From Type-B symbiont of Plautia stali (GTDB taxonomy: Bacteria; Pseudomonadota; Gammaproteobacteria; Enterobacterales; Enterobacteriaceae): a DNA stretch of 64,000 bases. Shown piece after piece: positions 44,685 to 53,885 of this stretch. Position 1 is the first letter of the stretch; every line of letters begins with the position of its first letter. Location: NCBI GenBank assembly GCA_001485295.1, contig BBOA01000001.1, forward strand, positions 1 through 64,000. The letters run 5' to 3'. The position numbers and the translations under genes are program-made. The notes under the pieces are model-generated. The model made no database searches. It saw only the letters and a program-made list of their open reading frames with translations, and was not told the DNA's origin.

Positions 44685-45090
44685 ATGAGAAACAAAGCTT
44701 TTACGCTGCTGATCCCCTCCGCGCTGCTGCTCTCAGCCTGTACCACAGTGGAGCCGGCCATTAAGGACAACGGCCCTCGCAGCGCGCCCTGCGTCAACTG
44801 CGACCCAGACAGCGTCACGCAGCAGTTTCACGATCTGCGCCTCCAGCAGCCGACTCTAGGCGTGCCGGGCAGCGCTCAGCTGCAAAATATCGCCCTTACC
44901 TGAGCGAACGTTTCTTCTCCAGCCTGCCGTAAGGTCCGACTGCCGCCAGTGTGGCGGACAGCCCCACCTTTCCCAATCGCGACGCGTGCAATATTCCGCG
45001 GCGCGTTGAACTGAGTCGCAACGGCAAAAGTTGGCAGGATGAAGTGCTGATGGTCCGTGAAGGCATCTGCTGGACGTGTGCTACGTCGCC
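44685..45090 (+). pseudogene. ybjP: ybjP pseudogene (lipoprotein)
   Basis: YbjP (171 aa) is an uncharacterised DUF3828 lipoprotein. From ATG 44685 the frame reads MRNKAFTLLIPSALLLSAC (signal and lipobox LLSAC) and KDNGPRSAPCVNCDPDSVTQQFHDLR, then loses frame after QLQNIAL (TGA 44903). The 3' part continues RPYLSERFFSSLP, FPNRDACNIPRRVELSRN, SWQDEVLMVREGICW and then passes into artP coding sequence near 45090. Truncated and shifted. Confidence 0.88.
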
Positions 45091-45437
45091 GACTGGCCGC
45101 ACCTGACCGTGGTGGTGCAGAACCTGATCGAAGCGCCGTGCCGCGTGCTGGGCCTCAGCGCGCGCCCTGATGATGGAGCCGCAGGTGCTGCTGTTCGACG
45201 AGCCGACCGCCGTGCTCGATCCTGAAATCACCGCGCAAATCGTCAGCATTATCCGCGAACTGGCCCAGACTAACATTACGCAGGTTATCGTGACGCACGA
45301 AGTGGAAGTCTCCCGTAAAACCGCCAGCCGCGTGGTTTATTATGGAGAACGGCCATATCGTCGAGCAGGGCGACACCAGCTAATTTACACAGTCGCAAAC
45401 CGAGGCGTTTACACATTATCTTTATCTTTCGCACTAA
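45091..45437 (+). pseudogene. artP: artP pseudogene (arginine ABC transporter ATPase)
   Basis: ArtP (242 aa) powers arginine uptake by ArtPQMIJ. The Walker A half is deleted. What remains is [21 protein letters not shown], then a jump over the LSGGQ region to [27 protein letters not shown] (Walker B), [19 protein letters not shown], a one-base shift and [12 protein letters not shown] to YLYLSH at TAA 45437. No functional ATPase is possible. Confidence 0.92.
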
Positions 45438-45452
45438 GTCAGCAAGCTCTAA

Positions 45453-45612
45453 ATGAAAAAATCGTACTTGCTGCACTGCTTGCTGATCTAAGTCTGAGCG
45501 CATCGGCGGCGTAGAATATTCGCTTCACGAACGAAGCTTCCTATCTTCCGTTCGAATTCGTCGATTCCAGCAACAAGATCCAGGGCTTTGACGTCGATCT
45601 GGCGAACGCGCT
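45453..45612 (+). pseudogene. artI: artI (or artJ) 5' fragment, arginine-binding protein
   Basis: Periplasmic arginine-binding protein of the Art system. A frameshifted signal peptide (MKK, then [16 protein letters not shown]) is followed by a TAG and by NIRFTNEASYLPFEFVDSSNKIQGFDVDLANAL, about 55 codons. It then abuts the 3' end of rlmC on the opposite strand near 45612. artQ, artM and artJ are entirely absent. ArtI is favoured over ArtJ by FDVDLA and its position after artP. Confidence 0.82.
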
Positions 45613-46612
45613 CGCGTTCCAGCGCGGTCAGCAGGCACAGCACCTCAAAGTGCGTAGTGTGTGGAAACATGGAAACATATCGAACAGCTGCACGCGCGTC
45701 ACGCTATACTCCGCCAGCCGGGCGATATCCTGCGCCATGCCGCGGCGGATTGATCAGCACCAGATCGGGCACCGCGTCGTGCCCGGTGGCGAAAACGTTC
45801 GAGTCGAGCGCGGCAAAACTCACTTTCTCCAGCCCCAGCATCTCCGCCGAGCGCGGCGCGCAGGTGATCGCTTCGGTGTTGATCTCAATGCCGGTCAGCT
45901 GCATCTGCGGCGTCGCGCAGTGCAGGCCGAAGCTGCCGACGCCGCAAAAAAGATCCCATATGCTGCCGACGTTCAGCGCACGTACCCAGTCGCGCGTCGC
46001 GGCGTAGAGCCGCGACGGCCACCTGCGGGTTGGTCTGGAAAAAGCTTTGCGGCCAAGATCTAGAGCGCGGTACCTAGTTAAAGCTTTTTCCAGAATCACC
46101 ATATGTACCGGCTGAATATTCGCTAAGATCACCTGAAGCTACAGCAGCTGCTGTAGCCAAGGCAGTGCGGCGCGCAGCTGATCCAGCTTCTCTCGGGAGC
46201 GTAGCATCATGCTGCCTTGGGTGCTCTCGGTCAGCAGCAGGAACTTCAGCTCGCCGCGGCGGCGCACCACGTTATAGGACGTTAAGCCCGCGCGGGCGAT
46301 AAAGGGCTTGAGCGCGGTGAATACCGGAGTGAAGCTGGCCGGATAAAGCGGACAGGCACTGAGATCCACCGCCGTGCCGTCGCACTGTACCATGCCGAGC
46401 ACCGGCCGCTCGACGCTGCCGCTGACCACCATCTTCGCTTTGTTGCGGAATGCCTGTTGCGCCGAGGTCACCGGCGGCAGTCACTGCCCGACCTGCTACT
46501 GTGTCAGTAGTGCTTCAGCCGCGCCTGCTTGTCGCTGAGCTGTTGCGAATAGGGTTTTTCCAGCCACCTAGCATGAACGACAGCAGTCGGTGTCATAAAG
46601 CGCACATTGCAT
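45613..46612 (-). pseudogene. rlmC: rlmC pseudogene (23S rRNA m5U747 methyltransferase)
   Basis: RlmC (RumB, 375 aa) is a TrmA-family Fe-S methyltransferase. From MQCALYDTDCCRSC (46612) the cluster cysteines are kept, but the next Trp is [20 protein letters not shown] through [25 protein letters not shown] is open (46471-46139), ending in a stop after LPWLQQLL. Then NIQPVHMVI, a short deletion, [31 protein letters not shown] (SAM site), VLINPPRHG, and FPHTTHFEVLCLLT, where it meets the artI fragment. The catalytic C-terminal region is partly missing. Dead. Confidence 0.93.
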
Positions 46613-46661
46613 CGGGTAAGGCCTGTATTAATCGTGCGCAATCGGGCGAGGCTCGATTGTA

Positions 46662-46944
46662 TCATAGTTTACGGAAAAATGCGTGTCTGCCGGCCGGGAG
46701 CAGCAGCAGAAAAGTACAGCGTAGCTCATAAAAGAAGATCAGCTAGCTAGCGATAAAGATAAGGGTGGAATCCTAGGCCTGCACGCTGCGATGAACGAAG
46801 TTGTTGATCTCTTCAAGATCCAGCTCGTTCGCCAGCATCAGCACGCTCGCTCAGGTAGCACGTGGCGATAATGGCGATACCCGCCACTGTCACCGGCACG
46901 GGCGCGAGAGAGATAAAATCGCTGTTCTTCAGGGTTTCCGACAT
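46662..46944 (-). pseudogene. ybjO: ybjO pseudogene (inner-membrane protein)
   Basis: YbjO (162 aa in E. coli) is an uncharacterised membrane protein. The remnant begins MSETLKNSDFISLAPVPVTVAGIAII and then shifts; VLMLANELDLEEINNFVHRSVQA-stop-STLIFIAS and LLLLPAGRHAFFRKL (TGA 46662) are visible in other frames, and the middle is shortened. It is located between rlmC and potI as in K-12. Confidence 0.78.
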
Positions 46945-46987
46945 ACGCAGGCTCCGTACCAAGCGTAAGTGGCAAAAGTTATGGATT

Positions 46988-47833
46988 TCACCCATACTTG
47001 GCTCTCTGAATATCGCGAATACGCTGTTTTTCTTCGTGCACTATCCAGCGCCAGGCGATAAAGCCCACCAGCCCGACCACAAACAGGATCAGCGACGCCA
47101 GCGCGTTGATCTCCGGGTTCACGCCGCGCCGCACAGTGGCGAAGATAGCCATCGGCAAGGTGGTAGCGCCCGGCCCGGTAACGAAGCTGGCAATCACCAG
47201 ATCGTCCAGCGATAGAGTAAAGGCGAGCAGCCAGCCGGTGACGATCGCCGGGGCAATCATCGGCACAGTAATCACGAAGAAGACCTTCAGCGGCGTCGCG
47301 CCCAGATCCATCGCCGCTTCTTCAATCGAGCGATCCAGCTCGCGCAGCCGTGAGTTGATCACCACCGCCACATAGGCCGTGCAGAAGGTGACGTGCGCTA
47401 GCCAGATAGTGAGCATACCTCGATCGCTTGGCCAGTCGAGGACGTTGCCCATGGCGACGAACAGTAGCAGCAATGATAGTCCTGTGATCACGTCGGGCAT
47501 CACTAGCGGCGCGGTGAGCATAAAGGTAAAGCCAGTATGGCCACGAAACCGGCCAAAGCGCACCACCACCACCGCCGCCATAGTGCCAAGTACCACCGCC
47601 ATGGTGGCGCTCAGCGCGGCGATGGCTAGGCTCAGCCCCACCGCGTCGAGCATGGCGCTGTCCTGAAACAGCACGCAATACCAGTGAAATAAGAAGCTCT
47701 CCCACACCGTCACCAGCTGCGAGCTATTGAAGGAGTAAACAACCAGCAGTAGCATCGGCGCATAGAGAAACAGGAAGCCGCAGACCAGAATGGCGGTGCG
47801 CCACGGCGAGCGGATCGCAGGCAGCTGATTCAT
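46988..47833 (-). CDS. potI: Putrescine ABC transporter permease PotI
   Basis: Inner-membrane permease of the putrescine importer PotFGHI. 281 residues, equal to E. coli. Six membrane helices; the EAA loop that contacts PotG is EEAAMDLGATPLKVFFVITVP near residue 180. Its ATG overlaps the potH TGA (47830-47833). Last gene of the operon. Intact, while ybjO just downstream is dead. Confidence 0.97.
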   Translation of the reverse strand: MNQLPAIRSPWRTAILVCGFLFLYAPMLLLVVYSFNSSQLVTVWESFLFHWYCVLFQDSAMLDAVGLSLAIAALSATMAVVLGTMAAVVVVRFGRFRGHTGFTFMLTAPLVMPDVITGLSLLLLFVAMGNVLDWPSDRGMLTIWLAHVTFCTAYVAVVINSRLRELDRSIEEAAMDLGATPLKVFFVITVPMIAPAIVTGWLLAFTLSLDDLVIASFVTGPGATTLPMAIFATVRRGVNPEINALASLILFVVGLVGFIAWRWIVHEEKQRIRDIQRAKYG

Positions 47834-48795
47834 TCCTTTTCTCCCATTTCACGGTTTTGGTGCTTGTGGAACCAGACGATCGGCAGGATCAAAATCAGCA
47901 GGATAATCACCGCCAGCGCTGAGGCGACTGGCCAGTCGCGGTTGTTGAAGAACTCCTGCCACAGAATGCGGCCAATCATAATACTGTCCGGCCCGCCCAG
48001 CAGTTCCGGAATCACGTATTCACCTACCGCCGGAATAAACACCAGCATCGAGCCGGCGATAATGCCCCCTTTGGTGAGGGGCACGATAACGCTGAAAAAG
48101 GTTTTCAGCGGCTTCGCGCCGAGATCGAGCGAGGCTTCCACCAGCGAATAGTCGATGCGCGTCAGCGCAGTGTAGATCGGCAGCACCATAAAGGGCAGAT
48201 AGCAATAAACGATGCCGATGTAGACCGCTGTGTTAGTGTAGAGGATCACCAGCGGATGGTCGATCAAGCCCAGCCACATCAGAAACTGGTTCAGGATGCC
48301 GTTGTTGTTTAGCAACCCCATCCAGGCGTAGACGCGCACCAGAAACGACGTCCACGACGGCAGGATCACCAGCAGCAGCAGAATGGTGCGCATCGAGGGT
48401 TTGCTGTGCGCCACTGCCCAAGCGAGCGGATAGCCTACCAGTAGACAGATCAGCGTCGAGAGCGCTGCCACCTTCAGCGACTGCAGATAGGCGTCGACGT
48501 AAAGCGGATCGTCGGTCAGCGTCAGATAGTTGCTGAGATTGAGCACGATATTGAGCTGATCGTCGGCCCAGCTCATCAGCTCAGTATAGGGCGGAATGGC
48601 GCGTGCGATATCGGCGAAGCTGATCTTTAGCACAATCAAAAACGGCAGCAGGAAAAAGAGCACCAGCCAGAGGTAAGGCAGCGCGATCGCCAGCTTGCGC
48701 CCGTGATGCATTTTCATGCGCGTCGCCCAGCGCTGCAGCGGCGTGCCGGCCAAGCCCGCGCGCACCGGCTTGCTGGAGTGAAAAAGTTGGCTCAT
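47830..48795 (-). CDS. potH: Putrescine ABC transporter permease PotH
   Basis: Second permease subunit of PotFGHI. 321 residues (E. coli 317). The N-terminal cytoplasmic stretch leads to KMHHGRKLAIALPYLWLVLFF; helices through about residue 310; EAA loop VEASLDLGAKPLKTFFSVIVP near 215. It starts 10 bp after potG and overlaps potI. No lesion. Confidence 0.97.
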   Translation of the reverse strand: MSQLFHSSKPVRAGLAGTPLQRWATRMKMHHGRKLAIALPYLWLVLFFLLPFLIVLKISFADIARAIPPYTELMSWADDQLNIVLNLSNYLTLTDDPLYVDAYLQSLKVAALSTLICLLVGYPLAWAVAHSKPSMRTILLLLVILPSWTSFLVRVYAWMGLLNNNGILNQFLMWLGLIDHPLVILYTNTAVYIGIVYCYLPFMVLPIYTALTRIDYSLVEASLDLGAKPLKTFFSVIVPLTKGGIIAGSMLVFIPAVGEYVIPELLGGPDSIMIGRILWQEFFNNRDWPVASALAVIILLILILPIVWFHKHQNREMGEKE

Positions 48796-48805
48796 TGCGT
48801 CTCCT

Positions 48806-49939
48806 TTAAGCCGTTAGCACCACACAGCTGTCGACATCCCAGCAGAGGCGCACCTCCTCGCCCCAGGTCGGCAGCCCTTTGCGGTAGCGATGGGCGTTCT
48901 GCAGCTGGGCACTGATCATCTGGCCGCTTTTCAGCCGCACGTAGAAGATGGAGAGATCGCCGAGATAGGCGATATGCACTACTTCGCCGACGGCGAAGTT
49001 ATACCGGTCCGCCGGCACCTCTTCGCACAGCATCACTTTTTCCGGGCGCAGCGCGACATGCACTGGCACGTTATCCAGCACCGAGACGTCGGAGTCGACC
49101 TTCAGCGGATGCACTAGGCCGGGGCTGTCGATCACCAGACCATCTTCCTGACGTTCGCGCAGCATGCCGTTAAAGACGTTCACCGAGCCGATAAACTCCG
49201 CGCTGTAAACGGTGGTTGGGTGCTCGTAAATCTCTTCCGGCTCGCCGATCTGCACGAATTTGCCGCGGTTCATAATGGCGATGCGGCCGGCCATAGTCAT
49301 CGCCTCTTCTTGGTCGTGGGTCACCATCACGCAGGTGGCGCCGACACGCTCAAGGATATCTACTACTTCCAGCTGCATCCGGTCGTGCAGTTTTTTATCC
49401 AGCGCGCCCATCGGCTCGTCGAGCAACAGCAGCTTGGGGCGCTTCGCCAAGCTGCGCGCCAGCGCCACGCGCTGACGCTGGCCGCCGGAGAGCTGGTGCG
49501 GCTTGCGCTTCACGTACTCCTGCATATGCACCAGCGCCAGAATCTCCTGCACGCGCGCGGTGATTTCGCCCTTCGTCAGCTTGTCCTGCTTAAGGCCGAA
49601 GGCGATGTTCTGCTCCACCGTCATATGCGGAAAGAGTGCATAGGACTGGAACATCATATTAACCGGGCGCTGGTAAGGCGGAACGTGGGAGAGATCCCGC
49701 CCGTCCAGCACGATCTGGCCGCTGGTTGGCGGCTCGAAGCCCGCCAGCATGCGCAGCAGCGTCGATTTTCCGCAGCCGGAGGCGCCGAGCAGCGCAAAAA
49801 TTTCGCCTTTATAAATAGTGAGGCTGATGTCGTCGACGGCGTGCTGGCCGTCGAACGATTTGGTCAGGTTGCGGATCTCTAGCAGCGGCGTTAACGCCTT
49901 TGCGGTTTTAGGTTGAGGACGAGGGATCACGTCATTCAC
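48806..49939 (-). CDS. potG: Putrescine ABC transporter ATP-binding protein PotG
   Basis: ATPase of the putrescine importer. 377 residues. Walker A GASGCGKST (about 53), signature [17 protein letters not shown] (about 148-164), Walker B LLLLDEPMGALD, H-loop VTHDQEEA. The C-terminal TOBE-type regulatory region (about 280-370) has VALRPEKVM. Intact. Confidence 0.97.
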   Translation of the reverse strand: MNDVIPRPQPKTAKALTPLLEIRNLTKSFDGQHAVDDISLTIYKGEIFALLGASGCGKSTLLRMLAGFEPPTSGQIVLDGRDLSHVPPYQRPVNMMFQSYALFPHMTVEQNIAFGLKQDKLTKGEITARVQEILALVHMQEYVKRKPHQLSGGQRQRVALARSLAKRPKLLLLDEPMGALDKKLHDRMQLEVVDILERVGATCVMVTHDQEEAMTMAGRIAIMNRGKFVQIGEPEEIYEHPTTVYSAEFIGSVNVFNGMLRERQEDGLVIDSPGLVHPLKVDSDVSVLDNVPVHVALRPEKVMLCEEVPADRYNFAVGEVVHIAYLGDLSIFYVRLKSGQMISAQLQNAHRYRKGLPTWGEEVRLCWDVDSCVVLTA

Positions 49940-49995
49940 TAACAGTTCACTCCGGTCTACGCAGAACGGCTAAGCCAGCCGTTAGAAAAAGGAAA

Positions 49996-50020
49996 ACAGA
50001 GGCCAGCGCAGCGCCTCTGT
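49996..50020 (-). terminator. Attenuator-like hairpin between potF and potG
   Basis: 8-bp stem ACAGAGGC / GCCTCTGT with a nine-base loop. On the minus strand it is followed by TTTCCTTTTTC. Placed after potF in the 125-bp gap, it may let PotF be made in excess of the membrane components, as is common for binding-protein operons. Confidence 0.6.
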
Positions 50021-50064
50021 TCCAAGTTGTAAGCTTGTGCGGGTGCGCTAAAACTCAGCTTAGC

Positions 50065-51171
50065 TTATTTCCCGCTTTTCACGCGCGTCCACGCACGGGT
50101 GCGTGCGCGATCCAGCTTAGGGTCCTGCACCTTCAGCATAAACAGCTTCGACATCGTCTCAAGCGTCGGGAAGATGCTTGGGTTGTTGCGGATGTCGGCA
50201 TTGATCAGCGGCAGCGACGCCTTGTTACCGTTAGCGTAGGACATTTTGTTGGAAACGTCGGCAATAACTTTCGGATCCATGATGTAGTTCAGCCATTGAT
50301 AGGCAGCGTCGAGGTTTTTCGCGTCTTTCGGGATCGCTATCATGTCGAAGAAGGCGAGCACACCCTCTTTCGGCACGCTGTAGGCGAGATGCACGCCGTT
50401 TTTTGCCTGCTCGGCGCGGTTTTTCGCCTGTAGAATATCGCCCGACCAGCCGATGGCGACGCAGGTGTTGCCGTTCGCCAGATCATTGATGTACTGCGAC
50501 GAGTGGAAGTAGCGAATGCTGGGGCGCAGCTTCAGCAGCAGATCGGTCGCCGCGCCGGAGTAGTCTTTGGCGTCGGAGCTGTTAGGATCTTTGCCGAGAT
50601 AGTTTAGCACGGTGGCGAAAATCTCTTCCGGCGCGTCAAGGAAAGAGACGCCGCAGCTTTTCAGCTTCTCCAAGTTTTCCGGCTTCAGCACCAGATCCCA
50701 GCTGTTAACCGGTGGGTCAGCGCCCAGCGTGGCCTTCACCTTCTCGACGTTATAGCCGATGCCGGTGGTGCCCCATAGGTATGGAATAGCGTATTTATTG
50801 TCGGGATCGTGCTGCACCACCTTCTTCATTAGCTCAGGATCGAGGTTTTTGTAGTTCGGCAGCTTGCTCTTATCCAGCGGCTGGAATACGCCGGACTGCA
50901 GCTGGCGCGCCAAAAAGCTGGAGGATGGCATCACCACGTCATAGCCGGTGCTGCCCGCCATCAGTTTGCCTTCCAGCACCTCGTTGGAGTCGAACACGTC
51001 GTAGACCACTTTAATGCCGGACGCTTCCTCAAAATTGGGGACGGTGTCCGCCGAGATATAATCTGACCAGTTATAAACGTGCAGCGTTTTATCTTCCGCC
51101 ATCGAGCCTGTAGAGGCGACCATCAGTACGCCGGCGATGGCACCTGACAACCATTTTTTTTGATTAGACAT
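50065..51171 (-). CDS. potF: Putrescine-binding periplasmic protein PotF
   Basis: Solute-binding protein of PotFGHI. From MSNQKKWLSGAIAGVLMVAS at 51171 the product is 368 residues (E. coli 370) with a signal peptide cleaved after SMA. The mature start EDKTLHVYNWSDYI is the family hallmark; ligand-box residues are in SDYI, AIPYLWGTTGIGYN and AIGWSGD. An in-frame start ten codons upstream is less supported. Intact, as is the whole transporter. Confidence 0.97.
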   Translation of the reverse strand: MSNQKKWLSGAIAGVLMVASTGSMAEDKTLHVYNWSDYISADTVPNFEEASGIKVVYDVFDSNEVLEGKLMAGSTGYDVVMPSSSFLARQLQSGVFQPLDKSKLPNYKNLDPELMKKVVQHDPDNKYAIPYLWGTTGIGYNVEKVKATLGADPPVNSWDLVLKPENLEKLKSCGVSFLDAPEEIFATVLNYLGKDPNSSDAKDYSGAATDLLLKLRPSIRYFHSSQYINDLANGNTCVAIGWSGDILQAKNRAEQAKNGVHLAYSVPKEGVLAFFDMIAIPKDAKNLDAAYQWLNYIMDPKVIADVSNKMSYANGNKASLPLINADIRNNPSIFPTLETMSKLFMLKVQDPKLDRARTRAWTRVKSGK

Positions 51172-51537
51172 CTTTTTATTTCCTCCTGATCGGATCATCA
51201 CGGCCGGGTTAACATGATCCCAGCGCGGCGAGCTGTGCGCTAATTCACAGACACAATGGATGAGAGCTTAATAGTAAAAACTGATACCTGCGCTGTGGAG
51301 CCACATCTCATATAGACCCGCAAGAATAGCCCCCCGCCCCTGTCGCTACCATACCCTAGCGTAAAAAACGCCTTTTAGCGACAGGTTATGCGTGTTTGTA
51401 CTATGTGGTCTGGCAGGATTGGCATAAATCAAGATAAATATCTGGTATTAAAGGTAAAATGCAGAATAAAAAACGGCGACACGCAAATGAAAAATGCCGT
51501 TTTATGCGGCAGTTAAAAGGAAAAAAACGGGGTCGGC
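51172..51537. promoter_or_regulatory. potF upstream region with nested inverted repeat
   Basis: 366 bp without a gene between ybjN and potF (both minus). It should carry the potF promoter. It contains a nested inverted repeat at 51339-51385: outer arms CCTGTCGCTA / TAGCGACAGG, inner arms GCGT / ACGC around an A5 loop. A GC-rich CCCCCCGCCCC run lies just left of it. Nitrogen- or RpoS-related sites could not be assigned by eye. Confidence 0.5.
51468..51503 (-). terminator. Terminator downstream of ybjN
   Basis: Stem AAAACGGC (51470-51477) / GCCGTTTT (51496-51503). On the minus strand the hairpin ends in a run of six T. It separates ybjN from potF. Confidence 0.7.
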
Positions 51538-52014
51538 TTAATGCAGCAGCGAATGGCTGAAGCTGACCGGCGCGCGCTCTTCTTCGCCCATCATCAGCAG
51601 ATTATTGGCGAAGGCTTCCATGATCACCATGGAGACCTGCTCTTCACCCTGCTTCATAAAGCTCGCGAACTGGCCGAAGGTGAGGCCGGCGCTGGTGGCA
51701 AGGGACTGGCAGACAATCAGCTTCGGCAGGTTGTCATCCTGAATGTCGACAAAGGCTTTGACCGTCAGCGAGCTTGCGTTGATCTGCGACAGATCGCCGA
51801 CCAGCGGGATCAGCGCCGTCGGCTTCACCTCCGCCAGCGCAGAGAAAAGAATAACGTTGTCGACCAGATCGATTTTGGCGTCAAACACCCCATCGAAATT
51901 TTGCATGTGCGGCAGATGAAGTGCCTGACAGGCATCACATTCGAACCAAGTGATATTTTGCTGATCCAGCCAGCGACGCAACAGGCCGATATCCGGAACG
52001 ACAAGAGAATCCAT
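51538..52014 (-). CDS. ybjN: YbjN domain-containing protein
   Basis: Type III secretion chaperone-like YbjN family protein; in E. coli its level affects motility, biofilm and stress gene expression, mechanism unknown. 158 residues from MDSLVVPDIGLLRRWL (52014; a Met one codon earlier is possible). Well conserved: FECDACQALHLPHMQNFDGVFDAKIDL, INASSLTVKAF, QDDNLPKLIVCQSL, EEQVSMVIMEAFANNLL. Upstream of pot as in K-12. Open and apparently intact. Confidence 0.93.
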   Translation of the reverse strand: MDSLVVPDIGLLRRWLDQQNITWFECDACQALHLPHMQNFDGVFDAKIDLVDNVILFSALAEVKPTALIPLVGDLSQINASSLTVKAFVDIQDDNLPKLIVCQSLATSAGLTFGQFASFMKQGEEQVSMVIMEAFANNLLMMGEEERAPVSFSHSLLH

Positions 52015-52101
52015 CATAGTGTCCCAAGGGGTGAATAAACAAGCGACTAATCTTACGGAAAAAATGGACAGGACGCTACAAAAACAGCTGAAAAGCGCTC
52101 G

Positions 52102-53004
52102 TCAGCCGCCGGTTTTAAGAGTAAAGCCGTGCAAAGCGTTGTGCTCAATCCAGCCGATCATCAGGGCGGCGATATCGATGCCGGTGGTGGTTTCGATCCC
52201 TTCCAGCCCAGGCGAGGCGTTGACCTCTATCACCAGAGGCCCGCGCCGTGCGCGCAGGATATCGACGCCCGCCACCGCCAGCCCCAGCGTCGTCGTCGCT
52301 TTGACCGCCATATCGCGCTCCTGCAGGGTGATCTCCACCGCGCGCGCTGTGCCGCCGCAATGCAAGTTAGAACGGAAATCGCTCTCTTTCGCCTCTCGCT
52401 CAATCACTGCCACTACCTCGTCGCCGATCACTAGACAGCGCAGGTCGCGTCCCTGCGCTTCCTGAATAAACTCTTGCACCAAAATATGGGCGTTGAGGCC
52501 GCGAAACGCGTCGATCACACTCTCCGCCACCTGGCGCGTTTCCGCCAGCACTACGCCGATGCCCTGCGTGCCTTCCACCAGCTTCACCACCAGCGGCGCG
52601 CCGCCCACCATGGCGATCAGATCCTGGGTGTCGTCCGGCGACGAGGCAAAGCCGGTCACCGGCATGTCAATTCCTTGGCGCGCCAGCAGCTGTAGGGAAC
52701 GCAGCTTATCGCGCGCGCGGGCGATGGCCAGCGACTCATTAAGCGGATAGCTGCCGCATACTTCGAACTGACGCAGCACTGCAGTACCGTAGAAGGTGAT
52801 GGCCGGCCCGATGCGAGGAATCACCGCATCGAAGTGGCCGAGCGGTTCGCCGCGGTAGCACACCGTCGGCAACGCCGGGTTGATATTTATGTAGCAGGAG
52901 AGCGGATCGATGACCTGAATCTCATGCCCGCGCCGCTCGGCAACCTCGCACAGGCGGCGGCAGGAGTACAGCGTCGGGTCGCGCGACAAAATGGCGATTT
53001 TCAT
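52102..53004 (-). CDS. rimK: Ribosomal protein S6--L-glutamate ligase RimK
   Basis: ATP-grasp ligase that adds glutamates to the C-terminus of ribosomal protein S6. Starting [18 protein letters not shown] at 53004 gives 300 residues, the E. coli length. ATP-grasp elements: [19 protein letters not shown] (about 135-153), [24 protein letters not shown], and [14 protein letters not shown] (about 257). No lesion, although nfsA immediately upstream is dead. Confidence 0.96.
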   Translation of the reverse strand: MKIAILSRDPTLYSCRRLCEVAERRGHEIQVIDPLSCYININPALPTVCYRGEPLGHFDAVIPRIGPAITFYGTAVLRQFEVCGSYPLNESLAIARARDKLRSLQLLARQGIDMPVTGFASSPDDTQDLIAMVGGAPLVVKLVEGTQGIGVVLAETRQVAESVIDAFRGLNAHILVQEFIQEAQGRDLRCLVIGDEVVAVIEREAKESDFRSNLHCGGTARAVEITLQERDMAVKATTTLGLAVAGVDILRARRGPLVIEVNASPGLEGIETTTGIDIAALMIGWIEHNALHGFTLKTGG

Positions 53005-53022
53005 CATAGATCCTCGTGGCGG

Positions 53023-53669
53023 TTAGCGCGTGGCCCAGCCATGCTGGTGCAGATAGTGAAGCATAAAGGGACGCGTCTTTTTAATAAACAGACGCTAGAT
53101 CGGCTCGCTCCGAGTTTCGTTGTGCTGATTGCTGTCGCGCTGCTCGTAGTAGATCGCCGTGCGGCTGTTGTAGTCGGCCAGCACCTGCATATTGGGCACC
53201 GCGTCGGGATAGCCGATGCGGGATAGCCGATGCAGGAGCCGAACAGCGGCAGCATGAATTTCGGCAGGCCTAGAAGCTCTAGCAGCTCGGTAACCTGCGC
53301 GATGCTGTTGCGGATACCGCCTAGGCCGAGCGATTCGGCAGCGACTATGGCGTTCTGCGCCATCAGCGCGGTGTCGACGTAGCCCAGCTGCGCATCCGGG
53401 CAAATTTGCAGGTGGCGGTTGAAGTCAGCCCAGAACACCCAGAATTCCGCGGCATCCGCGCCCCACTGCTGGCCGCCGGTCAGTTGGACTAGCCGCTGGC
53501 GCAGCGCGGGATCGGTGACGCGAATAATGGAAGAGCACTGAAGAAAGCTGGAGGGGGACACCGATTGCGCCGCTGCGATAATCGTCTCACGCTGTTCCGC
53601 GCTGATCGCTTGGTCGATAAAGGCACAAATGGAACGGTGGCTGCACAATAGATCGATAGTCGGCGTCAT
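53023..53669 (-). pseudogene. nfsA: nfsA pseudogene (NADPH nitroreductase)
   Basis: NfsA (240 aa) is an FMN flavoprotein that reduces nitro compounds. The first 165 codons are open: MTPTIDLLCSHRSICAFIDQ through FLQCSSIIRVTD and PLFGSCIGYP. Short segments around LGLAEQLLLG and YIGG, present in E. coli, are absent. A 14-bp tandem duplication at 53206-53233 shifts the frame. The remainder (VLADYNSRTAIYYEQRDSN, TRPFMLHYLHQHGWATR to TAA 53023) lies in the other frame with a further TAG. Inactive. Confidence 0.9.
53206..53233 (+). repeat. 14-bp tandem duplication in nfsA
   Basis: GGGATAGCCGATGC occurs twice, perfectly, at 53206-53219 and 53220-53233. Fourteen bases are not a multiple of three, so this duplication alone causes the nfsA frameshift. 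Confidence 0.95.
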
Positions 53670-53885
53670 TAAGGTCTCCGACGGGTCTCATTTTTGTTGG
53701 CGGTGCGTCTAAACAGCTGTGGCGCCATGACCTGAGCGAGCGGTACGCCATATCATCAGCCAAGCGGCGGGCATCAGCAGCGTGGGCGCCAGCGCTTTGC
53801 TGTCGAAGCGCGCGGACAGCGCCATCAGGCCGCCGCGCGCCTCCATGATCAGCAGAGCTTTGGGCAAACGTGCCAGATGGGTCAT
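53669..53885 (-). pseudogene. ybjC: ybjC pseudogene (small membrane protein)
   Basis: YbjC (95 aa) is a DUF1418 membrane protein encoded just upstream of nfsA. The remnant starts MTHLARLPKALLIMEARGGLMAL, lacks the central 25 or so codons, shows TLLMPAAWL, and then shifts frame to LAQVMAPQLFRRTANKNE, ending at a TAA that overlaps the nfsA ATG (TAATG). In the first frame a TAG at 53709 ends translation after 58 codons. Confidence 0.75.
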
